Assembly: GCA_021203545.1 (NCBI GenBank)
Contig: JAJQAZ010000171.1
Span: forward strand, 1-46,171
Direction of reading: 5' to 3'
DNA: 46,171 nucleotides
DNA from: Tannerellaceae bacterium
GTDB taxonomy: Bacteria; Bacteroidota; Bacteroidia; Bacteroidales; Tannerellaceae
Shown in pieces: positions 1 to 6,855 of this stretch (position 1 is its first letter; every line of letters begins with the position of its first letter). The notes below the pieces were generated by a model, which worked only from the letters and a program-made list of their open reading frames with translations, was not told the DNA's origin and did not search any database. Made by a program: the position numbers and the translations under genes.

Positions 1-88
1 AATTATGGCACTAATGGGTCAAATGAGTCTCCATTATAATACAAATCAGTTTGAAATAAATACATTAGAAAAATTCAAAACTAAATAA
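1..88 (+). CDS. 3' end of an unidentified gene (partial)
   Basis: An open frame enters from the left edge (codons from position 2) and stops at TAA 86-88, giving about 28 C-terminal residues ending KFKTK. It is followed after only 8 bases by the next ATG at 97, so it is probably co-transcribed with the two related genes downstream. Too little is visible to name it. It could also be the end of a third member of the tandem family, but the visible residues do not obviously match the ends of those copies. Confidence 0.4.
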   Translation, partial: IMALMGQMSLHYNTNQFEINTLEKFKTK

Positions 89-96
89 ATACTAAA

Positions 97-797
97 ATGA
101 GACTTGACTATATTATAAGGCCTTTTAATATACATGTATATCAATTAAAAAAAGAAAATATGTATCCAAACCCTCATAAAAGCATACAGGTTGATGATAA
201 ATGTTTAATTATACATAAGACTCCTACAAATGCTTATGTATGGTTGGGGATTATCCCTATTTTATTTTATTTATGGGCTTCTACCGCCCACGACTGGGTA
301 TGGGGAGGATTCATATCTATTATTTCTTTTTTATACTTGTATTGCCAGGACTATATCTTATTACTGCTGGCATTATTAAACCTAAAAGAATTATCACATT
401 TGATAGGATCAATGGTACAGTTACATTTTATGGTATAAAATGGGGGAAAGATATTACACAAAAATTTGAAAAAACATACTTTTATTTATCCCTACGAAAT
501 ATGAAGTATCTACCTATTGGGGTTGATTTATCATTAAAAAGAAATAAAATTGGTTTTGCAAGCATTGATATTTATATATTTTTTGAAGATGAAGTTTCAG
601 CAGAAGAAACTTTTTCATACCTGGTTTGGTATATGGATAAAAACAGGCCATTACCACCAGGGTCAGCATTAGACCCATACAGAAAGAAAGATTACAAAAG
701 AAGAAAAAAAGAAGGATTTCCACCACCACTATATCACTCATTTATTGATACGATAGAGAGTCAGGTATTTGTAGACGATATGAAAAGAAATAAATAA
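97..797 (+). pseudogene. Two-helix membrane protein, copy 1, frameshifted
   Basis: The function is not recognised. The protein starts MRLDYIIRPFNI at 97 and would be about 233 residues if a single missing base were restored. The first frame covers residues up to about position 330. The second frame carries the rest through TAA 795-797. Comparison with copy 2 (803-1465) places the lost base in the T-rich stretch at about 321-330 (ATTATTTC here, ATTATTTTC in copy 2). Two hydrophobic segments (around WLGIIPILFYLW and the PGLYLITAGIIK region) are followed by a soluble domain with TFDRINGTVTFYG, a strand-rich look. There is no signal peptide. The tandem arrangement with a following paralog resembles duplicated immunity-type genes, but that is only a guess. 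It may be a decaying gene or a base-calling error. Confidence 0.6.
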
Positions 798-802
798 TTA
801 AA

Positions 803-1465
803 ATGAGACTCGATTATAAAATAAGGCCTTTTAATATCAACCTATGTCAGTTAAAAAAAAAGAAGAAATAGATAATCCACTGACAGGTGTGCAGGTTAAT
901 GATAAACATTTGATTATTAGTCATACTCCTTCGAAAGTATATATATGGTTAGGATTTATTCCTATTTTTATTTATTTCTTATTTTCTACTTTTGATGATT
1001 GGGTATGGGGAGGATTCATATCTATTATTTTCTCTTTTATATTTTTATTTCCAGGATTATACCTGATTATTGCTTGGATTATTAAACCTAAAAGAGTTAT
1101 TACATTTGACAGAATTAATGGTACAGTTACATTTTATGGTATAAGATGGGGAAAAGAAATTACACAGAAATTTGAAGAAGCGTGCTTTTCGTCAACCATA
1201 CGGCATATGAAGTATTTACCTATCGGGTTCGAACTATCATTAAGAAGAAATAAAATTGGATTCATTAGCATTGATGTAGACCCTTTTTATGAAAAAGGTG
1301 TTTCACCGGAGGAAATTTTTTCATACTTGGTTTGGTATATGGATAAAAACAGGCCGTTACCACCAGGGTCAGCATTAGACCCATACAGAAAGAAAGATTA
1401 CAAAAGAAGAAAAAAAAGAAGGATTTCCACCACCACTATATCACTCATTTATTGATACGATATAG
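803..1465 (+). pseudogene. Two-helix membrane protein, copy 2, damaged paralog
   Basis: This is a tandem paralog of the gene at 97-797. The 5' end at 803 (MRLDYKIRPFNI) matches copy 1, but the frame shifts in the A-run at about 853-861, so the visible open frame starts at ATG 844 (MSVKKKEEID). The body is intact through two membrane segments and the TFDRINGTVTFYG region. Near the 3' end an A8 run (A7 in copy 1) shifts the frame again so the open frame ends at 1455. Restoring it would still meet TAG at 1463-1465, where copy 1 has GAG. The last 110 bases are almost identical between copies, while the middle differs more. That suggests recent exchange at the 3' end and divergence in the centre. 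Function unknown. Confidence 0.6.
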
Positions 1466-1507
1466 AGTCAGGTAATTGTTAACAATACGAAAAAATAAAA
1501 AGTTATG

Positions 1508-1515
1508 TATATTTG
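1508..1515 (+). promoter_or_regulatory. -7 promoter element for HAM1 gene
   Basis: TATATTTG matches the Bacteroidota -7 consensus TAnnTTTG and lies 25 bases before the ATG at 1541. No clear -33 TTG is seen at the usual 19-21 base spacing. Confidence 0.4.
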
Positions 1516-1540
1516 TTCTGATAAAATATAACAACAAAGT

Positions 1541-2125
1541 ATGAAAATTGTATTTGCAACCAATAATAAACATAAGCTGGAGGAAGTAAAAAGCATCTTG
1601 TCCTCTGAACTGGAGATAGTAAGTCTTTCCGAAATTAATTGCTTTGCTGATATTCCTGAAACAGCTGATACACTGGAAGGAAACGCATTGCAAAAAGCGT
1701 ATTACATCAAAGAACATTTTAATATGGACTGCTTCGCAGACGATACTGGCTTGGAAGTTGAAGCACTGAACAATGCACCAGGAGTTTATTCGGCCCGTTA
1801 TGCCGGCGAAGCACACAATGCGGAAGCCAATATGCAGAAGTTATTAAAAGAACTTGAAGGAACAGAAAACAGGAAAGCCCGTTTCCGTACCGTTATAGCG
1901 CTTCTACTGGACAGAAAAGAATATATCTTTGAGGGTATCGTAAACGGAAAGATAATTGAAGAGAAAAGAGGAAACGAGGGTTTTGGATACGATCCGGTGT
2001 TTGTTCCCGACGGATACAACCAGACTTTTGCAGAGTTAGGCATGGATATTAAAAACAATATAAGCCACCGCGCACAGGCTGTTAAAAAGCTGGCTGATTT
2101 TTTATCGGATTTGGCACAGATTTAA
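1541..2125 (+). CDS. rdgB: XTP/dITP diphosphatase (HAM1/RdgB family)
   Basis: A house-cleaning nucleotide pyrophosphatase that hydrolyses dITP, dGTP-like deaminated purines and XTP to monophosphates and pyrophosphate, keeping them out of DNA and RNA. At 194 residues it has the family length. Visible motifs: the N-terminal FATNNKHK (residues 5-12), the catalytic/metal region FADDTGLEV (65-73), GFGYDPVF (147-154) and the base-recognition SHRAQA (175-180). The start at 1541 is supported by a -7 element 25 bases upstream and by alignment of the family N-terminus. The last residues (AQI) and the TAA stop are read from a palindromic repeat (AGATTTAAATCT) that recurs at 26286. A repeat insertion may therefore have reshaped the 3' end. 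Alone in its transcription unit; convergent with nadA. Confidence 0.93.
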   Translation: MKIVFATNNKHKLEEVKSILSSELEIVSLSEINCFADIPETADTLEGNALQKAYYIKEHFNMDCFADDTGLEVEALNNAPGVYSARYAGEAHNAEANMQKLLKELEGTENRKARFRTVIALLLDRKEYIFEGIVNGKIIEEKRGNEGFGYDPVFVPDGYNQTFAELGMDIKNNISHRAQAVKKLADFLSDLAQI

Positions 2126-2136
2126 ATCTGCGCCAG
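2112..2136. repeat. AGATTTAAATCTG repeat, copy 1
   Basis: GCACAGATTTAAATCTGCG followed by CCAGC recurs essentially unchanged at 26282-26306. The core is a perfect palindrome. The stop codon of the HAM1 gene (TAA 2123-2125) lies in its centre. Confidence 0.65.
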
Positions 2137-2663
2137 CTTTTATACCGAAATCTGTGGTCGTGAGGATTTGCAATCCGAATTAATATGAGTATTAGGATCT
2201 CCAGATCCGACAAATCAAAAAATACCTATTAAACCGGAACTACATTTATCTAAATGGATTACAAATCCCCTTCAACCAAAATTTAGAAATTTAACAACTA
2301 AAAGAAGATGTAATTTTACCGGATCAAAACAAATCTAACTGCAGTTCTTTTTTTTACTTCCGGTGTATCTTATTTCCGCTTCAAAGGATCTAATCCGACA
2401 GACATGCTATTCTTATTGCTGTTCAACGGGAATTGAACACCTGTCCAACGGCAGTTGGATACCCGATTAACTCCGGTTGAACACGTGTGCAACTTCCGTT
2501 GAACAATAATAAAGACAGCGGCTCTGCAAAATAAGGCATATACTTGTTGTTTTTTACTTATTTATTAAGCAAATTTTCCAGCAGTAAAAGCGCAATAAGA
2601 TCTTAGCAAAACAGTAACATACACCCAATATATGTGAAGGAGTGAATGATGTGTGAACCAATC
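2126..2663. repeat. Intergenic gap with REP-like palindromes
   Basis: About 540 bases without a gene between two convergent genes. After the AGATTTAAATCT repeat come two short hairpin modules at 2162-2210, GAGGATTTGCAATCCGA and TAGGATCTCCAGATCCGA, separated by a TAATATGAGTATT spacer. A similar arrangement recurs at 27586-27646. At 2421-2503 there is an array of four hairpins, listed separately. The rest is AT-rich with no convincing coding sequence. Confidence 0.55.
2421..2503. repeat. Array of four imperfect palindromes
   Basis: Four 15-16 base palindromic units lie in a row at a spacing of about 22-24 bases: TTCAACGGGAATTGAA, TCCAACGGCAGTTGGA, TTAACTCCGGTTGAA and GCAACTTCCGTTGAA. The spacers include CACCTG and CACGTGT. 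The units are related in sequence but not identical, and the changes tend to keep pairing within a unit. This looks like a structured intergenic element or an array of protein-binding sites. Function unknown. Confidence 0.6.
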
Positions 2664-2677
2664 TGCTTTTTATATTT

Positions 2678-3664
2678 TTACAATCCTAACTGTTCGGATA
2701 TTTCAAGCATCCGGCGGATTGGTTGGATTGCTTTCTTTTGTACCTCTTCATCGACATAGATTTCGGGTAGTTCGAATTTCAGGCAATTGTATAACTTCTC
2801 CATGGTATTTAAACGCATGAATACACATTCGTTGCAGGCACAGGTGCTATCATTCGGAGGTGCGGAAATAAATAGTTTATCCGGACTCTGTTTTTGCATT
2901 TCATGAATAACCCCGCTTTCAGTCGCTACAATGAACTGATTTTTGTCTGAAGTAATGGTATACTTTAATAACGCCGCAGTCGATCCTACAAAGTCTGATA
3001 CCTCAATAATGGGTTGTTTACATTCCGGATGTGTTATAATTTCGGCATCCGGGTATTGAAATTTTAGTTCCAGTATCTTTTCGAGCGAGAATTGTTCGTG
3101 TACATGACAGGCTCCGTTCCATAAAATCATATCACGGCCTGTTATACTGTTTATATAATTACCCAGGTTACGGTCGGGGCCAAAGATGATTTTTGTTTCC
3201 GGTGGGAAACTTTCCACAATCTGGCGGGCATTGGTAGAAGTTACCACAACGTCTGTTACAGCTTTAACAGCAGCGGTTGTATTTACATACGAAATAACCG
3301 TATGGCCCGGATGTTGTTTTACAAACTCCGCAAAGTCCGGAGCCGGACAACTATCCGCCAGGGAACATCCGGCATTCAGGTCGGGAACCAACACTTTTTT
3401 ATCCGGACAAAGTATCTTAGCTGTTTCACCCATAAAGTGAACTCCACATAATACAATGATATCTGCCGTTGTTTTAGCTGCCCATTGCGCAAGGGCAAGA
3501 CTATCCCCTACAAAATCGGCTATATCCTGAATATCTCCGGTCTGGTAGTAGTGAGCCAGTATCACTGCATTTTTCTCTTTCCGTAAACGGTTAATCTCTT
3601 CCGGCAGATTGATGTCTTTCGGAACCGGAACATTCATATATCCTATGGATTGTTCTGTACTCAT
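2678..3664 (-). CDS. nadA: Quinolinate synthase NadA
   Basis: It condenses iminoaspartate with dihydroxyacetone phosphate to quinolinate in de novo NAD synthesis, using an oxygen-sensitive [4Fe-4S] cluster. The 328-residue protein carries the family hallmarks in order: ILAHYYQTGDIQDIADFVGD near the N-terminus, LCGVHFMGETAKIL, AGCSLADSC, ISYVNTTAAVKA, WNGACHVHE, THPEC and the C-terminal CACNECVFM; the conserved cysteines include cluster ligands. I chose ATG 3664 (MSTEQSIGYM) over the longer frame start at 3712. It follows an AGAGG stretch and sits 25 bases downstream of a TACTTTTG -7 element, whereas the upstream extension would span that promoter. nadB and nadC are not adjacent. The frame is intact. 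Confidence 0.95.
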   Translation of the reverse strand: MSTEQSIGYMNVPVPKDINLPEEINRLRKEKNAVILAHYYQTGDIQDIADFVGDSLALAQWAAKTTADIIVLCGVHFMGETAKILCPDKKVLVPDLNAGCSLADSCPAPDFAEFVKQHPGHTVISYVNTTAAVKAVTDVVVTSTNARQIVESFPPETKIIFGPDRNLGNYINSITGRDMILWNGACHVHEQFSLEKILELKFQYPDAEIITHPECKQPIIEVSDFVGSTAALLKYTITSDKNQFIVATESGVIHEMQKQSPDKLFISAPPNDSTCACNECVFMRLNTMEKLYNCLKFELPEIYVDEEVQKKAIQPIRRMLEISEQLGL

Positions 3665-3689
3665 ATATAATACCTCTTTATTAATGCTA

Positions 3690-3697
3690 CAAAAGTA
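3690..3697 (-). promoter_or_regulatory. -7 promoter element for nadA
   Basis: On the minus strand this reads TACTTTTG, matching TAnnTTTG, 25 bases before the chosen nadA start. It supports the shorter start. Confidence 0.45.
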
Positions 3698-3712
3698 GTC
3701 AAATTTATTCAC

Positions 3713-4238
3713 CTTTCGGTTTGGTTATCTAATAAACAAATCATCCCTACCGCATGGTTCCCTGTTCCCCCTGCCGGTTATCAACCATTTATATTATTAT
3801 CTTATTATTCTTTTTAATTTTAAAAATAAAATGATGAATATGATATCCTGTTAATAGTGTTCAAAGTTTTTTGCCGGAATAGTTGCATAAAATGTTATTA
3901 AAGGGTTTTCAAATGTTATTAAGAAGATACTAACACTTCTCAACAGTCTATAGGCTCCTGAAATCAGTCTCTTACAAACTTTATTAGTTTCTGTTAATAA
4001 CAGGGTGTTTGTAAAAATAACTATTCCCTAAGAGTGGGAAACCTGTGTATAACCTATGTTTAAATATGATATTAAAAAAAAAGTGCTTATTTCTTTGAAC
4101 ATTCCATTTTGTGCCTGTATGGGTAGATGTTTCAAATATGCAACTCTTTTTTTCAATTTCTCTTCACTATTTATCAATACCTTTTCCACAGTTATTCACA
4201 ACAGGATTTATACCTTTGTATTTAAATATAAGAAGAAT
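3713..4238. other. Gap with DnaA-box-like sites; possible origin
   Basis: About 530 bases without a convincing gene between divergent nadA and the TrmH gene. An AT-rich tract lies at about 3789-3845. Three 9-mers match the relaxed DnaA box TTWTNCACA: TTATACACA on the minus strand at 4044-4052, TTTTCCACA at 4182-4190 and TTATTCACA at 4192-4200, the last two separated by one base. A direct repeat of ATGTTATTAA occurs at about 3892 and 3922. An origin of replication is possible but unproven, since three boxes in AT-rich DNA can arise by chance. dnaA itself is not in the window. Confidence 0.35.
4211..4218 (+). promoter_or_regulatory. -7 promoter element for TrmH gene
   Basis: TACCTTTG matches TAnnTTTG and lies 20 bases before ATG 4239, supporting that start. 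Confidence 0.45.
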
Positions 4239-4772
4239 ATGCGGAAACTTAAAATAACGGAACTGAATAGATTATCGCCTGAAGAATTTAAGAACAGTGA
4301 TAAGAATCCGTTGATAGTTATACTGGACAATATAAGGAGTTTACACAACGTAGGATCTGTTTTCCGTACAGCGGATGCTTTTAAGGTAGAAGCTGTTTAT
4401 TTGTGTGGGATTACAGCCTGCCCTCCTCATGCGGAAATTCATAAAACAGCTTTAGGGGCTGAAGATACGGTAGACTGGCTCTATTTTAAAGATACACTGC
4501 AGGTTGTTGATAAGTTGAAAAAAGAGGGGTATACAGTGTGTGCTGTTGAACAGGCAGAAGGAAGTGTAATGTTGGATAAGTTCCAGCGCGACAGTGAAAA
4601 GAAGTATGCTGTTATTTTAGGAAACGAAGTAAAAGGAGTTCAACAAACAGTTGTTGATAACTGCGATCTTTGTATTGAAATACCCCAATACGGAACCAAA
4701 CATTCCCTGAATGTATCAGTAACTGCCGGTATTATTGTTTGGCAACTCATATCAACCCCCTCCGCCCCCTAA
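4239..4772 (+). CDS. TrmH-family RNA 2'-O-methyltransferase (SpoU class)
   Basis: A SAM-dependent ribose methyltransferase of the SPOUT superfamily acting on tRNA or rRNA; the exact target cannot be told. The 177-residue protein is near the minimal length of the family and has all three motifs: NIRSLHNVGSVFRTAD (motif 1, with the catalytic Arg and Asn), VILGNEVKGV (motif 2) and IPQYGTKHSLNVSVTAGI (motif 3, the trefoil-knot SAM pocket). The frame extends upstream to 4056, but that part has no family similarity and spans the likely promoter, so ATG 4239 is chosen. The last codons (TPSAP and the stop) are read from the palindrome CCCCCTAAAGGGGG. A repeat insertion probably replaced the original end. 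Confidence 0.9.
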   Translation: MRKLKITELNRLSPEEFKNSDKNPLIVILDNIRSLHNVGSVFRTADAFKVEAVYLCGITACPPHAEIHKTALGAEDTVDWLYFKDTLQVVDKLKKEGYTVCAVEQAEGSVMLDKFQRDSEKKYAVILGNEVKGVQQTVVDNCDLCIEIPQYGTKHSLNVSVTAGIIVWQLISTPSAP

Positions 4773-4780
4773 AGGGGGAA
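4754..4780. repeat. CCCCCTAAAGGGGG element, left copy at DUF559 gene
   Basis: CAACCCCCTCCGCCCCC is followed by TAAAGGGGG. The same string in reverse orientation ends the DUF559 gene at 5223-5251, giving near-perfect inverted flanks of about 26 bases. Related elements lie at 8904, 17570 and 33594. The TAA here is the stop of the TrmH gene. Confidence 0.7.
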
Positions 4781-4828
4781 CTATTCAGCTTTGTTACTAT
4801 ATTTGATTTTTAATTTAAACTTTGACTT

Positions 4829-5233
4829 ATGGAAAACGACAAGATATCTATGTTTTATGGAGCTTCTCCTATTTTATTTCGATTAGCTAAAACTATGAGA
4901 ATGAATCCAACAGAAGCAGAAGAATATTTATGGAATCATTTAGGAACAGAAAGATTTAAAGGTTTTCGATTCAGGCGTCAACATCCTATATTATTCTTTA
5001 TAGCTGATTTTTATTGTCATACTTATAAACTTGTTATAGAAGTAGATGGTGGATATCATACATTGAAAGAACAATATGAATATGATCAGGAGAGAGAACA
5101 GGAATTAAGAGAATTAGGTATAACAGTTCTTCGTTTCACAAATAAAAAAGTTTTAAACAATATATCACACGTTCTCCAAACAATAGAACAAACACTAAAA
5201 GAAAAAAGAGACGCAAATCAGTCCCCCCTTTAG
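4829..5233 (+). CDS. DUF559 (Vsr-like) endonuclease-fold protein
   Basis: A 134-residue protein of the DUF559 family, which shares the PD-(D/E)xK/Vsr nuclease fold. Visible signs are RMNPTEAEEYLWNHL, FKGFRFRRQHPI and FIADFYCHTYKLVIEVDG followed by GYH (the putative metal-binding D and E-x-D), and the C-terminal LGITVLRFTNKKVLNN. No partner domain is fused. It is bracketed by inverted copies of a GC-rich palindrome (4754-4780 and 5223-5251), and its TAG stop lies in the right copy, while the upstream gene's TAA lies in the left copy. Single copies of the palindrome occur elsewhere without the gene. The arrangement hints at a small repeat-associated unit. Nuclease activity and target are not shown by the sequence. 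Confidence 0.85.
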   Translation: MENDKISMFYGASPILFRLAKTMRMNPTEAEEYLWNHLGTERFKGFRFRRQHPILFFIADFYCHTYKLVIEVDGGYHTLKEQYEYDQEREQELRELGITVLRFTNKKVLNNISHVLQTIEQTLKEKRDANQSPL

Positions 5234-5251
5234 GGGGCGGAGGGGGTTGGT
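5223..5251. repeat. CCCCCTAAAGGGGG element, right inverted copy
   Basis: This is the reverse complement of the element at 4754-4780 (CCCCCTTTAGGGGGCGGAGG and GGGTTGG). It sits between the convergent DUF559 and DUF4294 genes. The TAG of the DUF559 gene is in the palindrome centre. Confidence 0.7.
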
Positions 5252-5260
5252 GTGTATATT

Positions 5261-5866
5261 TTAAATATACCCATTCTCAACCATAATAACCACACGTTCT
5301 GTTAGGGTATCTTTTCCTTTGGGGTCGTAACTAGTTTTCAGACTGGCACCGAACATACCGGCAAAAGCATTCCAGAAGGTAGCACGGAAACTACCTAAAT
5401 AGGCTTTTACCAGATTGTAACTTGATTGGTTGCATTCGCGGTCTATTAATTTTATCAACAATTTACCCTGTGAGAGAGTTAATTTCTTTAATTCCGGTTT
5501 ATATTCTTTGAATAACTCTTTTTCCATTCTTTTCAGATGGGCTTCCCGGGAACCGTCGTCCGGCAGGGTTTCAATGTATTCGTATGTTTCTATCAGGGTC
5601 TCGTATACCATTTTAGCATAGGGGAGGGTACGTTTTACATCCCTTACCAGTTTGGTATATTGTTGTTGTTCTTTTTTATTTTTGAATTTATACTCAGGAA
5701 ATATAACTACATCCCGCAAACGTACCATAGGGATCGTGTCGCCCTTATCAATATACGCACGTTGCATTCCTTCCGGTGCTATACGTACATTGCTTTCCTG
5801 GGAAAAGCTGTTCCATGAACAGGCTAATCCAATGAAAAAGACGATATAACCTATAGTTCTCTTCAT
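5261..5866 (-). CDS. DUF4294 family secreted protein
   Basis: A 201-residue protein of the Bacteroidota-specific DUF4294 family; its function is unknown. An N-terminal signal peptide (MKRTIGYIVFFIGLACSWNS, cleaved around FSQ) predicts export to the periplasm. The conserved core includes DVVIFPEYKFKNKKEQQQY, TLPYAKMVYETLIETYEYI, FKEYKPELKKLTLSQGKLLI and KLIDREC. It is rich in charged helices. A TAATTTTG sequence (minus strand, 5872-5879) resembles a -7 box but lies only 5 bases from the ATG, so a leaderless transcript or another promoter is possible. Convergent with the DUF559 gene and divergent from the outer-membrane gene at 6035. The frame is intact. Confidence 0.85.
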   Translation of the reverse strand: MKRTIGYIVFFIGLACSWNSFSQESNVRIAPEGMQRAYIDKGDTIPMVRLRDVVIFPEYKFKNKKEQQQYTKLVRDVKRTLPYAKMVYETLIETYEYIETLPDDGSREAHLKRMEKELFKEYKPELKKLTLSQGKLLIKLIDRECNQSSYNLVKAYLGSFRATFWNAFAGMFGASLKTSYDPKGKDTLTERVVIMVENGYI

Positions 5867-6034
5867 ATATACAAAATTAGTTTTTTTTCCTTATTATTAC
5901 TGCCGGATTTACACATTTTGACTAAATATACAATTTATTTACTCGGATACAATAAACGTGTTTTTTTCCCGTTAGTTTATAAATGAATGAATAATTAACT
6001 TTATGTCTTGTTTATTAACCCCTTACTTTGCGCT

Positions 6035-6847
6035 ATGAGAAGTTTTTCAACATTGTTAATCTTTTTGTTTATAACTATTGTAACCACCTCAGCCAGAAAC
6101 TACTTACGTTTGCCGGATACACGTGCTGCCGGATTGGATGGAAACGAGGTTACTCAATCGGTGCGGTTTAATCCTTCCCTGATTTCATTGTACGAAAAGA
6201 ACAGTATCTCTTTTGATTACTATAATACCTATGGTATAAAAGAGTTAGGTACTTTTTCTGTCATGGGTATGTTTCCGTCTGTTTTTTTGTCTGCCGGAAT
6301 ACATGTATCTTCTTTCGGGTATGAGGAATACCGGCAGAACCTGATACGGGCAGTAGCCGGTAAACAGTTGAATGAATACTGGACACTGGGAGCTGCCGTT
6401 CAGTACTCTTTTCTGCATACGGTTCTTTTTGAGGAGAAACCGGGACTCTTATCCGCAGATGTGGGAGTTACCTGGTCGCCTGTTGAGAAGTTGTTGGCAG
6501 GATTGTTAATAATAAATTTACCTTCTTTTGCTCTCAAAGATAAAGTAACTGATATTAATTATTTTACAGACTATAAAATTCAGGCAGGTTTTGAATGGTT
6601 ATTTATTAACGACCTGTTAATACTGTTTACTCTCGAGCATAATGAAAAACAATCTTTCACCGGTAGCGCAGGCATTGAATACTTTCTGGGAGAGCAGCTG
6701 CGGTTGCGTGCCGGAGTACAGGCGAAGCCTCTTATTCCTTCGGTAGGAGCAGGATATAAATTCCGTTCGTTTACTGCGGATGTGGCCATTCTTTATCACT
6801 CTGTATTAGGAGTAAGTACAGGTATAGGATTAACTTACTCTTTCTGA
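6035..6847 (+). CDS. Putative outer-membrane beta-barrel protein (PorQ/PorV-like look)
   Basis: A 270-residue protein with a signal peptide (MRSFSTLLIFLFITIVTTSA) followed by alternating amphipathic strands and a terminal aromatic residue (GIGLTYSF), typical of an outer-membrane barrel. The segment YLRLPDTRAAGLDGNEVTQ after the signal and the many short strands recall small Bacteroidota barrels near type IX secretion proteins, but I cannot assign a family with certainty. The start at 6035 (MRSFST) is preferred over an upstream TTG, since it puts the signal peptide at the N-terminus. The next gene begins 8 bases after the stop, so the two are probably one operon and may act together in the outer membrane. 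Confidence 0.6.
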   Translation: MRSFSTLLIFLFITIVTTSARNYLRLPDTRAAGLDGNEVTQSVRFNPSLISLYEKNSISFDYYNTYGIKELGTFSVMGMFPSVFLSAGIHVSSFGYEEYRQNLIRAVAGKQLNEYWTLGAAVQYSFLHTVLFEEKPGLLSADVGVTWSPVEKLLAGLLIINLPSFALKDKVTDINYFTDYKIQAGFEWLFINDLLILFTLEHNEKQSFTGSAGIEYFLGEQLRLRAGVQAKPLIPSVGAGYKFRSFTADVAILYHSVLGVSTGIGLTYSF

Positions 6848-6855
6848 TTTCTTAT

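Noticed and set aside
2421-2503. CRISPR array
   Set aside because: The units are palindromic and not identical, the spacers are only about 6-8 bases long, and no cas gene is present.
3665-3712. Upstream start of NadA
   Set aside because: The extra 16 codons would cross the likely promoter at 3690-3697, and the shorter start is the one aligned with the family.
4056-4238. N-terminal extension of the TrmH protein
   Set aside because: The extra 61 residues have no family similarity and span the -7 element and the DnaA-box-like sites. ATG 4239 gives the usual length.
5430-5849. Plus-strand genes opposite DUF4294
   Set aside because: Several short frames lie opposite the DUF4294 gene, but they have no start signals or family features, while the minus-strand protein is well conserved.
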